Assembly (NCBI GenBank): GCA_015233615.1
Contig: JADFXJ010000001.1
Location: 1 to 64,000 of the forward strand
Direction: 5' to 3'
Length of the DNA: 64,000 bases
From: Nitrospirota bacterium
GTDB taxonomy: Bacteria > Nitrospirota > Thermodesulfovibrionia > Thermodesulfovibrionales > Magnetobacteriaceae
Shown in pieces: positions 11,172 through 20,660 of the stretch; the first letter of the stretch is position 1, and every line of letters starts with the position of its first letter. Both the position numbers and the translations under genes were made by a program. The notes below the pieces were generated by a model that was given only the letters and a program-made list of their open reading frames with translations, did no database searches and had not been told where the DNA came from.

Positions 11172-12146
11172 ATGTTTACGAAAATGATCACGAAATCGAT
11201 GGAGAAGGCCCTGTGTGGCAAACAGATAAGCAAAGGGGAAGCCCTTATGCTTGCCGGGGTGGAAGGTACTTCCCTTTTCGACCTCTTTTGCGCAGCCAAC
11301 CGCATAAGGGACTATCACAGGAAAGACCTGGTCTCGCTCTGTGCCATAATGAGCGTACGTGCCGGCAATTGTACGGAAGACTGCTCGTTCTGCGCACAAT
11401 CTTCTAAGAGCAAGGCTGACATAGACCGCTTTCCCTTGAAAAAAAAGGAAGAAGTCCATGCCGGGGCCCGGACGGCCAGGCAGTTCGGAGCTAAACGTTT
11501 TTGTTTGGTTACCGGCGGTAAAAGGGTATCCGACAGAGACCTGGCCTCTTTATCGGAGATGATCCCCATTGTCAGGGACATTGGCCATTTGCCATGTGCT
11601 ACCCTTGGCCTTCTTGGCAGGGGCGAGCTCGAAGTCTTAAAGGCTGCCGGGCTTCACAGGTACCACAACAACCTTGAAGCTTCGGAATCTTTTTTCCCTT
11701 CTATATGCTCGACCCACACTTTCAGGGACAAGGTCGACACTATCGTGTCGGCGAAAGAGGCCGGGCTGAGCATTTGCTCCGGGGGCATCTTTGGCCTGGG
11801 TGAATCCTGGGAAGACAGGGTGGACATGGCTATAGCTCTCAGGGAGCTGGACGTAGATTCGGTTCCAATAAATTTTTTGACCCCATTGCAGGGTACCGGC
11901 ATGGAGTCGAGGGTAACGTTAAAGCCACTGGATGCACTGAAGATAATCGCTCTTTACCGGTTTCTATTGCCGGAAAAAGAGATTAGGGTCTGTGGTGGCA
12001 GGGTTCAGACTCTTGGCGATCTGAGTGCCTATATTTTTATGGCCGGGGCCGACGGCCTCCTCATCGGTAATTACCTCACCACGAAAGGATGGGAACCGGC
12101 GAGAGACCTGGCGGTGCTCGATAGCCTGGGGCTTAAATATGCTTAG
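11172..12146 (+). CDS. bioB: Biotin synthase
   Basis: NCTEDCSFCAQSS radical-SAM Cys motif, YHNNLEAS, GGIFGLGESWEDRVDMA, adjacent to a BioW-like gene. Confidence 0.92.
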   Translation: MFTKMITKSMEKALCGKQISKGEALMLAGVEGTSLFDLFCAANRIRDYHRKDLVSLCAIMSVRAGNCTEDCSFCAQSSKSKADIDRFPLKKKEEVHAGARTARQFGAKRFCLVTGGKRVSDRDLASLSEMIPIVRDIGHLPCATLGLLGRGELEVLKAAGLHRYHNNLEASESFFPSICSTHTFRDKVDTIVSAKEAGLSICSGGIFGLGESWEDRVDMAIALRELDVDSVPINFLTPLQGTGMESRVTLKPLDALKIIALYRFLLPEKEIRVCGGRVQTLGDLSAYIFMAGADGLLIGNYLTTKGWEPARDLAVLDSLGLKYA

Positions 12147-12215
12147 GCTTGATATGCCTGGGTATGAAAATGTCCGGGCTTAAGCACACTTACAAGTGAG
12201 ATATTCTTTAGTAGT

Positions 12216-13085
12216 ATGATGTTATTCAGCATAAGAATGAGAGCATCGCAGGGATTGTCCCACGTATCGGGGGGGGAGGGCATTTATGGCCGGGACAACG
12301 TGCAGGAGGAGTGTTGCAGGTTGCTAAATCGTGCTCTTGGACATGAGCGCGGAGTGCCCGATTCGGTTAACATATCCATCGAAAAACTTTCTGCCAGGCC
12401 TTTGACGATTTCGTCGCTGCCGGTTGTCACGTGCCGTGTAAACGACCCCGTAGAGGCCGAATGTGCCGTTGGACGAATTTTAAAGCACGTTGGTATTTGC
12501 GATGAAGCTATCGCAAAAGCCGTTGAGATGGTTAAAGGTGGAACTGGGGTTGCCGGGGCATTGCTCGTCGATGCGTTTTGCGGTACTATGATTCCTGCGC
12601 TTCCCGTGGCCCGGACAGAGCTTGCAACGGAGTCCACGGATGAGGCCCTTCATGAGGCCGTAGCCGGGGACTTTAAAAGGGACTTTAACGTAAGGGTATC
12701 CCGCTTTGGCATTACCCCCGGTGGGAAGGTACGTCTGTCTCAGGCCTTGAGAGACGTGGGGTTAACCCATTTTAGAGTGATAGAGGCACTTCAGGTGGCC
12801 TCGAAGGCAGCCGGTTTCCCTTTCGTTGAAGCGGAGCTGTGCGTATCCGACGACTTGAATTACACAACGGGTTACGTGGCTTCGAGGAGACTTGGCTACG
12901 TGCGCATACCACATATTAAGGCTGAGGGGTCGCCTTCGGGCGGGCGGGTATTTTTTCTGAACCCCGCAGTGAAGCTTTCCCATTTGATGGAATATATGAA
13001 AAAGACGCCGGTCATTATAGACGAAATCGGCCGGATAAAAGGAGTGAAGCCACTTGAGGAGATCCTCTGTACTGCTGATAGCTAA
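12216..13085 (+). CDS. bioW: 6-carboxyhexanoate--CoA ligase (pimeloyl-CoA synthetase)
   Basis: MMLFSIRMRASQGLSHVSGGEGIYG N-terminus; position after bioB. Confidence 0.88.
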   Translation: MMLFSIRMRASQGLSHVSGGEGIYGRDNVQEECCRLLNRALGHERGVPDSVNISIEKLSARPLTISSLPVVTCRVNDPVEAECAVGRILKHVGICDEAIAKAVEMVKGGTGVAGALLVDAFCGTMIPALPVARTELATESTDEALHEAVAGDFKRDFNVRVSRFGITPGGKVRLSQALRDVGLTHFRVIEALQVASKAAGFPFVEAELCVSDDLNYTTGYVASRRLGYVRIPHIKAEGSPSGGRVFFLNPAVKLSHLMEYMKKTPVIIDEIGRIKGVKPLEEILCTADS

Positions 13086-13929
13086 TCCCACTGCGGGGTC
13101 GTTTACCAGTAGAAAGATCGATAAAGCCAGGGATATTTTCCGGCAGGCAGGGATGCAACTGGATACCTATCTTACCCAAAAAGCAGGCGATGCCGAGCAT
13201 AGGGCCAGGGAAGCCGTAAATGGCGGGTATGCCATGGTTATAGCCGGCGGTGGCGATGGCACCGTTAACGAAGTGGTTAACGGCCTTGCCTTTTCCAGCT
13301 TGCCCATGAGTATTCTTCCCATGGGGATTACCAACGTGTTGGCCAGAGAGGTGGGGATACCCCAGGGTGCAAAAGGCGCGGCCATGGCAATTGTAAACGG
13401 CCGGCAACACCGGGTGTCCCTTGGCAGGCTCGACCAATCCGGCACGAGCCGGTATTTTATACTCATGGCCGGTATTGGATTTGACGGCAGGGTGGTACAC
13501 GAGACCGGCGATACGGCCAAGAGTCTTCTGGGTGCCGCATCTTTTGTGTTACGGGGTATAGAGTGCCTTTTGAACTTAAAAGCCCCGAAGCTTGTAGTCG
13601 ATGCCGATGGCAAGAGATACACGGGGTACACGGTGATAGTGTGCAATGCTTCAAAGTATGGCGGAGACTTCAGGATCGCGCCGGAGGCGGACATCACGGT
13701 GCCAACGCTATGGGTTCGCGTATTTGGGGGGCCGGGTAGAGTGTCGATCTTAAAGAACACTCTTGCCCTGGTAACCGGATTTCATGGCTTGTTGTTTGAT
13801 GGAGACTATTTTGCCTGCAAACGATTGACGATTGAGGGAAGGGCATACGTACAGGTAGACGGAGACGCCCGTGGAGAGAGTCCTGTGGAAATAACCGTAC
13901 AGCCTGAGGCTTTGAGTCTCATTTATTGA
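13054..13929 (+). CDS. Diacylglycerol kinase/LCB5-like lipid kinase
   Basis: LIANPTAGS..., VIAGGGDGTVNEVVNGL, LPMGITNVLARE. Confidence 0.92.
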   Translation: MRRSSVLLIANPTAGSFTSRKIDKARDIFRQAGMQLDTYLTQKAGDAEHRAREAVNGGYAMVIAGGGDGTVNEVVNGLAFSSLPMSILPMGITNVLAREVGIPQGAKGAAMAIVNGRQHRVSLGRLDQSGTSRYFILMAGIGFDGRVVHETGDTAKSLLGAASFVLRGIECLLNLKAPKLVVDADGKRYTGYTVIVCNASKYGGDFRIAPEADITVPTLWVRVFGGPGRVSILKNTLALVTGFHGLLFDGDYFACKRLTIEGRAYVQVDGDARGESPVEITVQPEALSLIY

Positions 13930-14075
13930 CGTAGAATGCCCGGGGTCCTCCGGAGCCATAATCACCGTAGTCTTTATTGTACGCAACCCGGCATTAAAGT
14001 ACGTAATCGAATTCTGTTTCGAAATGTTGTAACAAAAAGTGTTACAGCAAAATGTTATAATGAATAAAGGATAAA

Positions 14076-14873
14076 ATGGCAAAATTACTCAGACACGTTA
14101 ACGTTCTAAACTTAATGCTTATTTCCCTGGTTTTTCTGCTGGGGCATTATGAATATGGAATTTACAAGCAGCCCCTGTCTGTCAGGGTGGCGTCCGACAA
14201 GACAGCGAAGGCAGGGAAGGCTGAGTTGAAAATAGATGAGGGTAAAAAACTGCTTGACAGGGGCAGCTACATGGTGGTTACGGATAAAAATCTCTTTAAC
14301 ACGGAACGGAAATTGATACTGCAGAAAAAGGAGGTTGAAATACCGCCCCCGGATTTAATAGTCTATGGCACAATTATAACTGACAACCTTAAACTTGCTT
14401 ATGTCGAGGACAAACGCGTACCTTTCAGCACACCGGGAAGGGGACAAAGGCAGAGGACGGTGCGCGTTGGGGAAGCGCTCAGTGGTTACACGCTGAAAAC
14501 AGTTACCCCTGATAAGGTGGAATTCGTAAAAGGCGATAAGGTCTTAAGCGTGAACATTCTCGACTCCAATCGCAAGTCCAGGCAGGGTACGGGCTCCACG
14601 CTCACCGCAGGCCAACCCAACGCGCCGGTAAGTAACAGCCCGGTAGCAAATTCTGCATTTACCGCTGCCTCGCCGGGCTTCCCTGGCACAAACCCGGCCA
14701 TACCTTCGTCTGCACAGAATATCCCGATACCCGTGCAGAATGTCCCGCTTCCCCCAAAAGTTAGTGGTCCAAACACGTCTGTAAATCCGGGTGCCGTCGT
14801 ACCGTTGCCTCCGAGAGCATCCCCTCAGTCGGGCTCACATCCATCCATAGTACCGGGGGCCTTTTTCCATTAG
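14076..14873 (+). CDS. Single-TM protein resembling a GspC/PilP-type periplasmic protein, Pro-rich C-terminus
   Basis: N-terminal TM, DKNLFNTERK...PPDLIVYGTIITDNLKLAYVED...VRVGEALSGYTLKTVTPDKVEFVKGDKVLSV. Confidence 0.55.
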   Translation: MAKLLRHVNVLNLMLISLVFLLGHYEYGIYKQPLSVRVASDKTAKAGKAELKIDEGKKLLDRGSYMVVTDKNLFNTERKLILQKKEVEIPPPDLIVYGTIITDNLKLAYVEDKRVPFSTPGRGQRQRTVRVGEALSGYTLKTVTPDKVEFVKGDKVLSVNILDSNRKSRQGTGSTLTAGQPNAPVSNSPVANSAFTAASPGFPGTNPAIPSSAQNIPIPVQNVPLPPKVSGPNTSVNPGAVVPLPPRASPQSGSHPSIVPGAFFH

Positions 14874-14939
14874 TCTTCTGACGAACTTACAGGTACCTGA
14901 AACTTTACCGGATTTATTATGGTATAATATTAGTTACGT

Positions 14940-16313
14940 ATGTTTAGCATAGAGATGTCCGGCCTTGTGCCGTTCGATACACTTTTGTACTGGCAACGCC
15001 CGCGTACCGTGTTTTTGGAGGTCACCAACACCTGCAATTTAAGATGCGTCACCTGTCATCATTTCAGAGATGACTTCCGCTTCGAAAAGGGGCACATGGA
15101 GTGGGATTTCTTCGAAAGGGTAGTCTCCGGTATAGACGATGTAAGGACGCTCTGTCTTTTTGCGTCAGGGGAACCATTAATCGCGAAGCACTGGGACAGG
15201 ATGATCGACTTTTGCCTGAAATCTATGGACGCTGGCCAGTCTTTAGGTTTTTCCACAAACGGGATGTTTCTGAATATGGACAAGATAATGCCTCTTATAG
15301 GTAAAAACGTTATAATTAACGTCTCGGTGGATGGGGCAACACGTAAAACGTTCGAGAACATACGACGGGGAGCGTCCTTTAACAGGCTGATTGGCAATCT
15401 TGAGTTGTTATGCAAACTGAAAGAAGAACACCACACCGATATGCCTCATTTACAGATGTCCTTTGTTGCCTGGAAGGAAAACATAATGGAACTGCCTCAA
15501 GTGGCGGAATTAGCTTCCAGGTACGGTGCCAGAGAGTTAAACGTGGTACATAGAATATTCTTAGATGAGGATGATTTTTATAAAGATTCTCTCGTGTTTC
15601 ATGAAGATCTCTTTGATCGTTATCTTGAAAAGACTGTAAAAGTATGTGAGAATAATGGCGTAAGGCTCGTTCACACGGGAACGTTTTCCGATTCCATACC
15701 ACCGACGGAGGGATTAAAAGAGACCTTCTTCAGGGAAACGGCAGATGGCGGGCTAACCTGCAGGATTACCTCGGAACAGGCCATCATTTGTTTTAACGGA
15801 GCCGTCAGGGCCTGCTGCTACGTGGACAGGCTTTTTATGGGGAATCTTCACTATGACGGTCTTAACGACATATGGAACGGACCTATTTACAGGCAGCTCA
15901 GGCTTGCTCTGAACGGGGGACAATACCCGGATGATTGCAAGAGCTGTTCCTTCCTCCAGGTGCTAAAGATGGAACGCAGGGCGTGCCTCAGTCCGCTAAA
16001 CACCGGCAGCGTTATTCTTTCATCACCACCCATTAAGCAATCATACTCGGCCACGACACTGGATAAAGAGTTCAGGGATGCGATGAACAACTGGAAAGGC
16101 GGGCGACTGTCTTCGGATGATCTAATAACTTGTTTGTTCGGCATGTGGGAGAAGGATAATAATCTGTTCGAGATCGCTAACAATATTGGAATAATATACT
16201 TTTTGAAAGGCATCTTGCCGGATGCGATAGATTGGTTAAACAAGGCGGCCAGGCTCATGCCGTCAGATGAGAACATAAGGAAAAACCATTCAATCCTCAT
16301 CGCTTCATCATAG
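14940..16313 (+). CDS. Radical SAM/SPASM protein with C-terminal TPR-like segment
   Basis: EVTNTCNLRCVTCHHF; C-terminal CRITSEQAIICFNGAVRACC...CKSC. Confidence 0.9.
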   Translation: MFSIEMSGLVPFDTLLYWQRPRTVFLEVTNTCNLRCVTCHHFRDDFRFEKGHMEWDFFERVVSGIDDVRTLCLFASGEPLIAKHWDRMIDFCLKSMDAGQSLGFSTNGMFLNMDKIMPLIGKNVIINVSVDGATRKTFENIRRGASFNRLIGNLELLCKLKEEHHTDMPHLQMSFVAWKENIMELPQVAELASRYGARELNVVHRIFLDEDDFYKDSLVFHEDLFDRYLEKTVKVCENNGVRLVHTGTFSDSIPPTEGLKETFFRETADGGLTCRITSEQAIICFNGAVRACCYVDRLFMGNLHYDGLNDIWNGPIYRQLRLALNGGQYPDDCKSCSFLQVLKMERRACLSPLNTGSVILSSPPIKQSYSATTLDKEFRDAMNNWKGGRLSSDDLITCLFGMWEKDNNLFEIANNIGIIYFLKGILPDAIDWLNKAARLMPSDENIRKNHSILIASS

Positions 16314-16385
16314 TTACCGTTTCATCATATTTATCGTTTCATCCTAGTAATCGCTTTATCATATTTATCGCGTCATCGTTAACTT
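16301..16385. repeat. 17-nt tandem repeat x5 between convergent genes
   Basis: CGCTTCATCATAGTTAC / CGTTTCATCATATTTAT / CGTTTCATCCTAGTAAT / CGCTTTATCATATTTAT / CGCGTCATCGTTAACTT. Confidence 0.95.
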
Positions 16386-17599
16386 TCAAGAAAACCGTAT
16401 TTCGTGCAGTGTTTGCAAATCAGGGACTTGTCCTCCGCCTCCTTACCATACAAATTCCCGTATAAACATTTATGGCTGTGGGACTGCGATTTTACCGATC
16501 CCTTTAAGAAAGAGGCTATAAGGCGTCTTGCGAGTATATATGACGAAGAGTTCCACGTCCTGTGAAATGAAAACCTTCCTGTATAGATGTATGAGCCAAA
16601 ATCCCATTTTTTATCGTACACCGCACAGCAAGGCGATATGGATCCGTCCCAGTTTACGACGGATGCATTCCACAGCCATTTACAAAAACTCTGTTTTGTT
16701 TTGGTCTCCGGCAGGATCTCATAGGCATACCTGTTATAGGCGGGGTTGTGCGGCAACCAGTCTTTAGTCTCGTTGACCCTCTCATACAGGGGCATGGTAA
16801 GTTCCTTATCCATGGCCGTTCTGATAGGCATTAACCATAGTATTAATCCCAGTTGCGACGCAAGCTTTTTTGCAATCTCGACCTCGTTCTCATTATGGCG
16901 GTTTACAATATACTGCCATGCCACGTCCGGTGTGCCTTTGCTTAGTTTGTCTCTGCCCAATGTTTCTTTGCTAAACGTTTCCGTACCCGATGTTTCTTTT
17001 TTCATCGCTTTTAAGTGCTGGATTTTCTTGATATTTGCCATAACTGTCTCAAGATTGCCGCCCGTACGATATGCAGAATAGGTTTCCTGAGTTACCCCGT
17101 CTACCGACAGGACAATAAGATCGACGCCGGAATCTACCAGCTTTTCCGCCATTGCGTCCGGGAGGTAGTTTAGATTTGTGCTGAAACCGACGACGATATT
17201 ATAACTTTTGGCGTACCGGATCATTTCGATAAAATCGGGATTTAAAAGCGGCTCACCCCAGTTACAAAGGTTTAACATAAACAGGAAAGGCCCGACCTCG
17301 TCGATAATCTCCTTGAACATTTTCATCGTCATCTTGCCCTTTGGCCTTCTTTTAACGTCATGCCACGTAGGACACAAAGGACATTTCAGGTTACATATAT
17401 TCGAAGGATCGATTACAAGGTAATAGGGGTAACTCAGTAGACGGGCTCTTGCAGTAAGCATTTCCATCCTGTTGAGTAAAAGGTTGGCAATCTTGTGTTT
17501 TATATATCTTTTTCTTTCGAACAGATTTTTGAGATAGGGATGAATTTCAGAGGGTAGATAGTTATATACCAGTCTTTTTATAGGATTACCGAAGCTCAC
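16379..17599 (-). CDS. Radical SAM/SPASM protein
   Basis: DPSNICNLKCPLCPTW; C-terminal SPCCAVYDKKWDFG and C..HC. Confidence 0.9.
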   Translation of the reverse strand: MSFGNPIKRLVYNYLPSEIHPYLKNLFERKRYIKHKIANLLLNRMEMLTARARLLSYPYYLVIDPSNICNLKCPLCPTWHDVKRRPKGKMTMKMFKEIIDEVGPFLFMLNLCNWGEPLLNPDFIEMIRYAKSYNIVVGFSTNLNYLPDAMAEKLVDSGVDLIVLSVDGVTQETYSAYRTGGNLETVMANIKKIQHLKAMKKETSGTETFSKETLGRDKLSKGTPDVAWQYIVNRHNENEVEIAKKLASQLGLILWLMPIRTAMDKELTMPLYERVNETKDWLPHNPAYNRYAYEILPETKTKQSFCKWLWNASVVNWDGSISPCCAVYDKKWDFGSYIYTGRFSFHRTWNSSSYILARRLIASFLKGSVKSQSHSHKCLYGNLYGKEAEDKSLICKHCTKYGFLES

Positions 17600-17846
17600 T
17601 AATTAAAAGATAAAATTAAACGGGATGTTTTGTCAATATGAAAATTGCCGGGGAAATTGCCGGGAGAAAGTTGCCATGAGAAAATAGCTCTTCCATTATA
17701 TTTTTCAATTACATTCGTGCGTTACAAGTTGACAAATACGGGAGCCCTCTGGTAGTATTAAAGGAATATCTGCCAATAATAGTATATTTACCAAGCGGTT
17801 ACGTTCGGGTAACGAGCAATCGGAACGGGCTTAAGGAGCAACCAAA

Positions 17847-19181
17847 GTGCGCGTACTGTTTATTTTTACCCATATACATATAGTGAGTCCGAAGTTTTCG
17901 GCGGCCGTCGCCACTCTCTCATCCGTGGCTAAGAGGGCCGGCCACACTACGTCTTTACTGTTCGTTTATGGAGCCATCGACGAGGAATACATCAGAGAGA
18001 CGATAGTGAAAGAGGCACCCGACGTCATTGCAATTACCGCTACCACGTCGCAATGGAAATCGGTGGATAAGATTGGAAGCCTGGTAAAGAAGATAACCTC
18101 CGTGCCCATAATTTTCGGGGGTATTCATCCGACTCTATGTCCAGATGAAGTGATGTCGTCGGAGTGGATTGACGCACTATGTATCGGGGAAGGGGAAGAG
18201 CCCTTTGCCGAATACCTGGATGCTCTTGAAGGAAGAGGGAACGCCGAAACAATTAAAAACCTGTGGGTACGGGTTAAGAGTGGCAGCGGCGGGGAAACGA
18301 TAGTAAAAAACCCGATTCGCCCGCCTGTTAAGGATATAGACGTTCTCCCGGTCTGGGATTACGACCTATTTGGCGCACATCATTTTATTGGCCGCAACGA
18401 TTATAGTTTTGTAGGCAAGCCCGGCTTTTTTCCCTTTGCTACGGGCAGAGGCTGTCCCTATCGCTGTACGTACTGCGGAAATACCGGACTTTTGGACGTT
18501 TATGCATCGACTTCCGGCTCGTTTGTCAGGAAGCATTCAGTCAACTATATAATAACTTCTATGAAGGCACTCATGGGGCAGTACAGCATCGAGGGGTTTG
18601 AGCTTTGGGACGAGATGTTAAGTGCCAACGAAAAATGGCTGGAAGACTTTTGTACGCGTTACGGGGGCGAGGTGGGGCTTCCCTACGTAACGGCACTCAG
18701 AGTGGAACACGTTAACGAGAGGGTTATAAAACTCCTCAAGGATTCGGGGTGTTTTATGCTGGGAATGGGCGTCGAAAGTGGTAACGAGGAGTACAGAAAG
18801 CGATACCTGAACAGGAAAATGTCCAATCAGCAGCTTGTCGATGCCTTTGACGCGGCGAAAAGGGCCGGTATAAAGACGCTCTCATGGAACATGATAGGCA
18901 TGCCATTTGAGACCGCCGCACTGATCGAGGAGACTATAGAGTTTAATCGGCGCCTTCGCCCCGACGTCATTGGAGTTGCCGTATTCGAACCCCTGCCGTT
19001 AACCCCCCTCAGAGACCTCTGCGTGAAAGAGGGCCTGTTAAGTGACCGCGAGGTGCTCATCTTTTCGGACCAGTCAACGTTAAACCAGAAGACCATAACC
19101 CAGGAAGAACTATCGAGGTGTTACCGTAAGTTCCAGGAACTCTCCAAAGAACTCACCACCGAGAAGATCGACTGGACGTAA
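17847..19181 (+). CDS. B12-binding-domain radical SAM protein
   Basis: N-terminal cobalamin-binding-like domain (PIIFGGIHPTLCPDEVM); ATGRGCPYRCTYCGNTGL. Confidence 0.92.
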   Translation: MRVLFIFTHIHIVSPKFSAAVATLSSVAKRAGHTTSLLFVYGAIDEEYIRETIVKEAPDVIAITATTSQWKSVDKIGSLVKKITSVPIIFGGIHPTLCPDEVMSSEWIDALCIGEGEEPFAEYLDALEGRGNAETIKNLWVRVKSGSGGETIVKNPIRPPVKDIDVLPVWDYDLFGAHHFIGRNDYSFVGKPGFFPFATGRGCPYRCTYCGNTGLLDVYASTSGSFVRKHSVNYIITSMKALMGQYSIEGFELWDEMLSANEKWLEDFCTRYGGEVGLPYVTALRVEHVNERVIKLLKDSGCFMLGMGVESGNEEYRKRYLNRKMSNQQLVDAFDAAKRAGIKTLSWNMIGMPFETAALIEETIEFNRRLRPDVIGVAVFEPLPLTPLRDLCVKEGLLSDREVLIFSDQSTLNQKTITQEELSRCYRKFQELSKELTTEKIDWT

Positions 19182-19193
19182 AGGAAGGCCCGA

Positions 19194-20303
19194 TTGTTTT
19201 TAAAAAAAATAGCCGAAAGAATAACCGGAAAAGTAAGCGAGAGAATAACCGGCAAGGCAAATGAAAACATAGCCGGTAAAGTAGCCGGTAAAATAACCGA
19301 AAACATAGCCGCCAAAGTATCCAGCAACATAACCGAAAACGTAACCGAACGTCTTTACCCGGACAGATGCCGGGACAGAGTAATCGGTTTGCCTGATGAG
19401 ATCGTCCTTGAAACAACGAACAAATGTAACCTCAGATGTACGATGTGCCACGTACACAGTGAAGATTTGACGAAAAACCGTCCAGAGGGGTTCATGGCAG
19501 AGGGGTTGTGGAAAAAGATCATAGACGAGATCTCCGGGTGGGATAAGACTGTAAATCTGTATACCTTTGGAGCCGGGGAGACGCTTCTTTACCCGCGTTT
19601 CTCCGAAATAATCGGTTACGCTGCAAGATTTCCAAACATAACCACGGGGTTTCTTACCAACGGAATGCTTCTTAGCAGGGCAAGGGCAAGGGAATTAATC
19701 GATTTAAACATCGGGTGGATTGGTATAAGCCTGGACGGAACAGATGCCGCTTTTGTCGAGAAGTATCGAAAGGGTGCAAAACTCGGTGTTATAGAAGATA
19801 ACATCAGGTCACTGGTTGAAGAAAGAGGGAGTGCAAAGAAGCCGTGTCTGAGAATCAATATGACGCTTATACCCGGCGGAGAGGAACAGCTCGGCGGGTT
19901 TCTCTCCAAATGGCTGCCTCTGGTTGACGAGGTTATGACGTCAAAGTACAGACCACTTGGAGAAAGGACGTTCCTCGATGTAAAAATGAGCAGAACCCCG
20001 TGCCATATCCTTAACAAGATGATGGTAGTAGGATGGGACGGACGCGTTGGCTTGTGCTGCGAAGACAATTTCATAGAGCACGAAATGGGTAACGTTGTTA
20101 ACTCAGGTTTAGAAGACATTTGGTACGGCAATGGTTTTCAAAGCGTTAGAACGCTCCATCAGGAAGGACTTTTCCATAAAATAGGTCTCTGTAAAGAATG
20201 CGACGTCTGGTCGACGAATTCACAGGTCAATCAGTACGTGAGCGATGAAGGATATATCGTAAAGACCTATACCAACCAGAACGTCTACACTATCGGTGGC
20301 TAA
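19194..20303 (+). CDS. Radical SAM/SPASM protein with N-terminal tetrapeptide-repeat extension
   Basis: LETTNKCNLRCTMCHVH; SPASM-like C-terminus GLCCEDNF...CKEC. Confidence 0.88.
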   Translation: MFLKKIAERITGKVSERITGKANENIAGKVAGKITENIAAKVSSNITENVTERLYPDRCRDRVIGLPDEIVLETTNKCNLRCTMCHVHSEDLTKNRPEGFMAEGLWKKIIDEISGWDKTVNLYTFGAGETLLYPRFSEIIGYAARFPNITTGFLTNGMLLSRARARELIDLNIGWIGISLDGTDAAFVEKYRKGAKLGVIEDNIRSLVEERGSAKKPCLRINMTLIPGGEEQLGGFLSKWLPLVDEVMTSKYRPLGERTFLDVKMSRTPCHILNKMMVVGWDGRVGLCCEDNFIEHEMGNVVNSGLEDIWYGNGFQSVRTLHQEGLFHKIGLCKECDVWSTNSQVNQYVSDEGYIVKTYTNQNVYTIGG

Positions 20304-20308
20304 AGATT

Positions 20309-20380
20309 TAATATTATCACCCGTAGGTTTATTATCACCTGCTGGCTTATTATTACTTGCCTGCTTATTATCATACCATG
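20309..20380. repeat. 18-nt tandem repeat x4
   Basis: TAATATTATCACCCGTAG / GTTTATTATCACCTGCTG / GCTTATTATTACTTGCCT / GCTTATTATCATACCATG. Confidence 0.9.
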
Positions 20381-20390
20381 TTGCAAGCAC

Positions 20391-20525
20391 AAGAGTAATA
20401 CAAGTACAAGGGATGAGGAGGGGAAAGCCTTCCCCTCGCTTCGGCCGCAAACGGCGCGTCCTTTCGCTACCCCTTCTTAGTGTGTGCTCAGGATCCACTG
20501 GCGGCCCCCCGCAACGCCCCCCTGG
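20391..20525. repeat. Dispersed repeat copy 1 (about 120-130 nt)
   Basis: AAGAGTAAtAcAAGTACAAGggATGAGGAGGGGAAaGCCTTCCCCTCGCTTCGGCCGCAAA...CGCGTCCTTTCGCTACCCCTTCT...; near-identical core to copy 2. Confidence 0.85.
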
Positions 20526-20660
20526 TGACTGCCAATCGATAATCTCATATTGCTCTGATAGCCCCTTGGTACCACCTGCCTGCTTATTATCATTATCATC
20601 TACCGGTTATCTCGTCACAAGCCGGGGAAATATACGAGGAAATACACGAGGAAAAATGCC

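Noticed and set aside
13167-13760. 197-aa minus-strand ORF inside the lipid kinase gene
   Set aside because: Shadow ORF; plus strand carries GGGDGTVNE kinase motif.
16301-16385. Possible CRISPR array
   Set aside because: Units are contiguous and degenerate with no spacers and no cas genes nearby.
20309-20380. Possible CRISPR or iteron array
   Set aside because: No spacers, no replication genes; fits the general tandem-duplication pattern instead.
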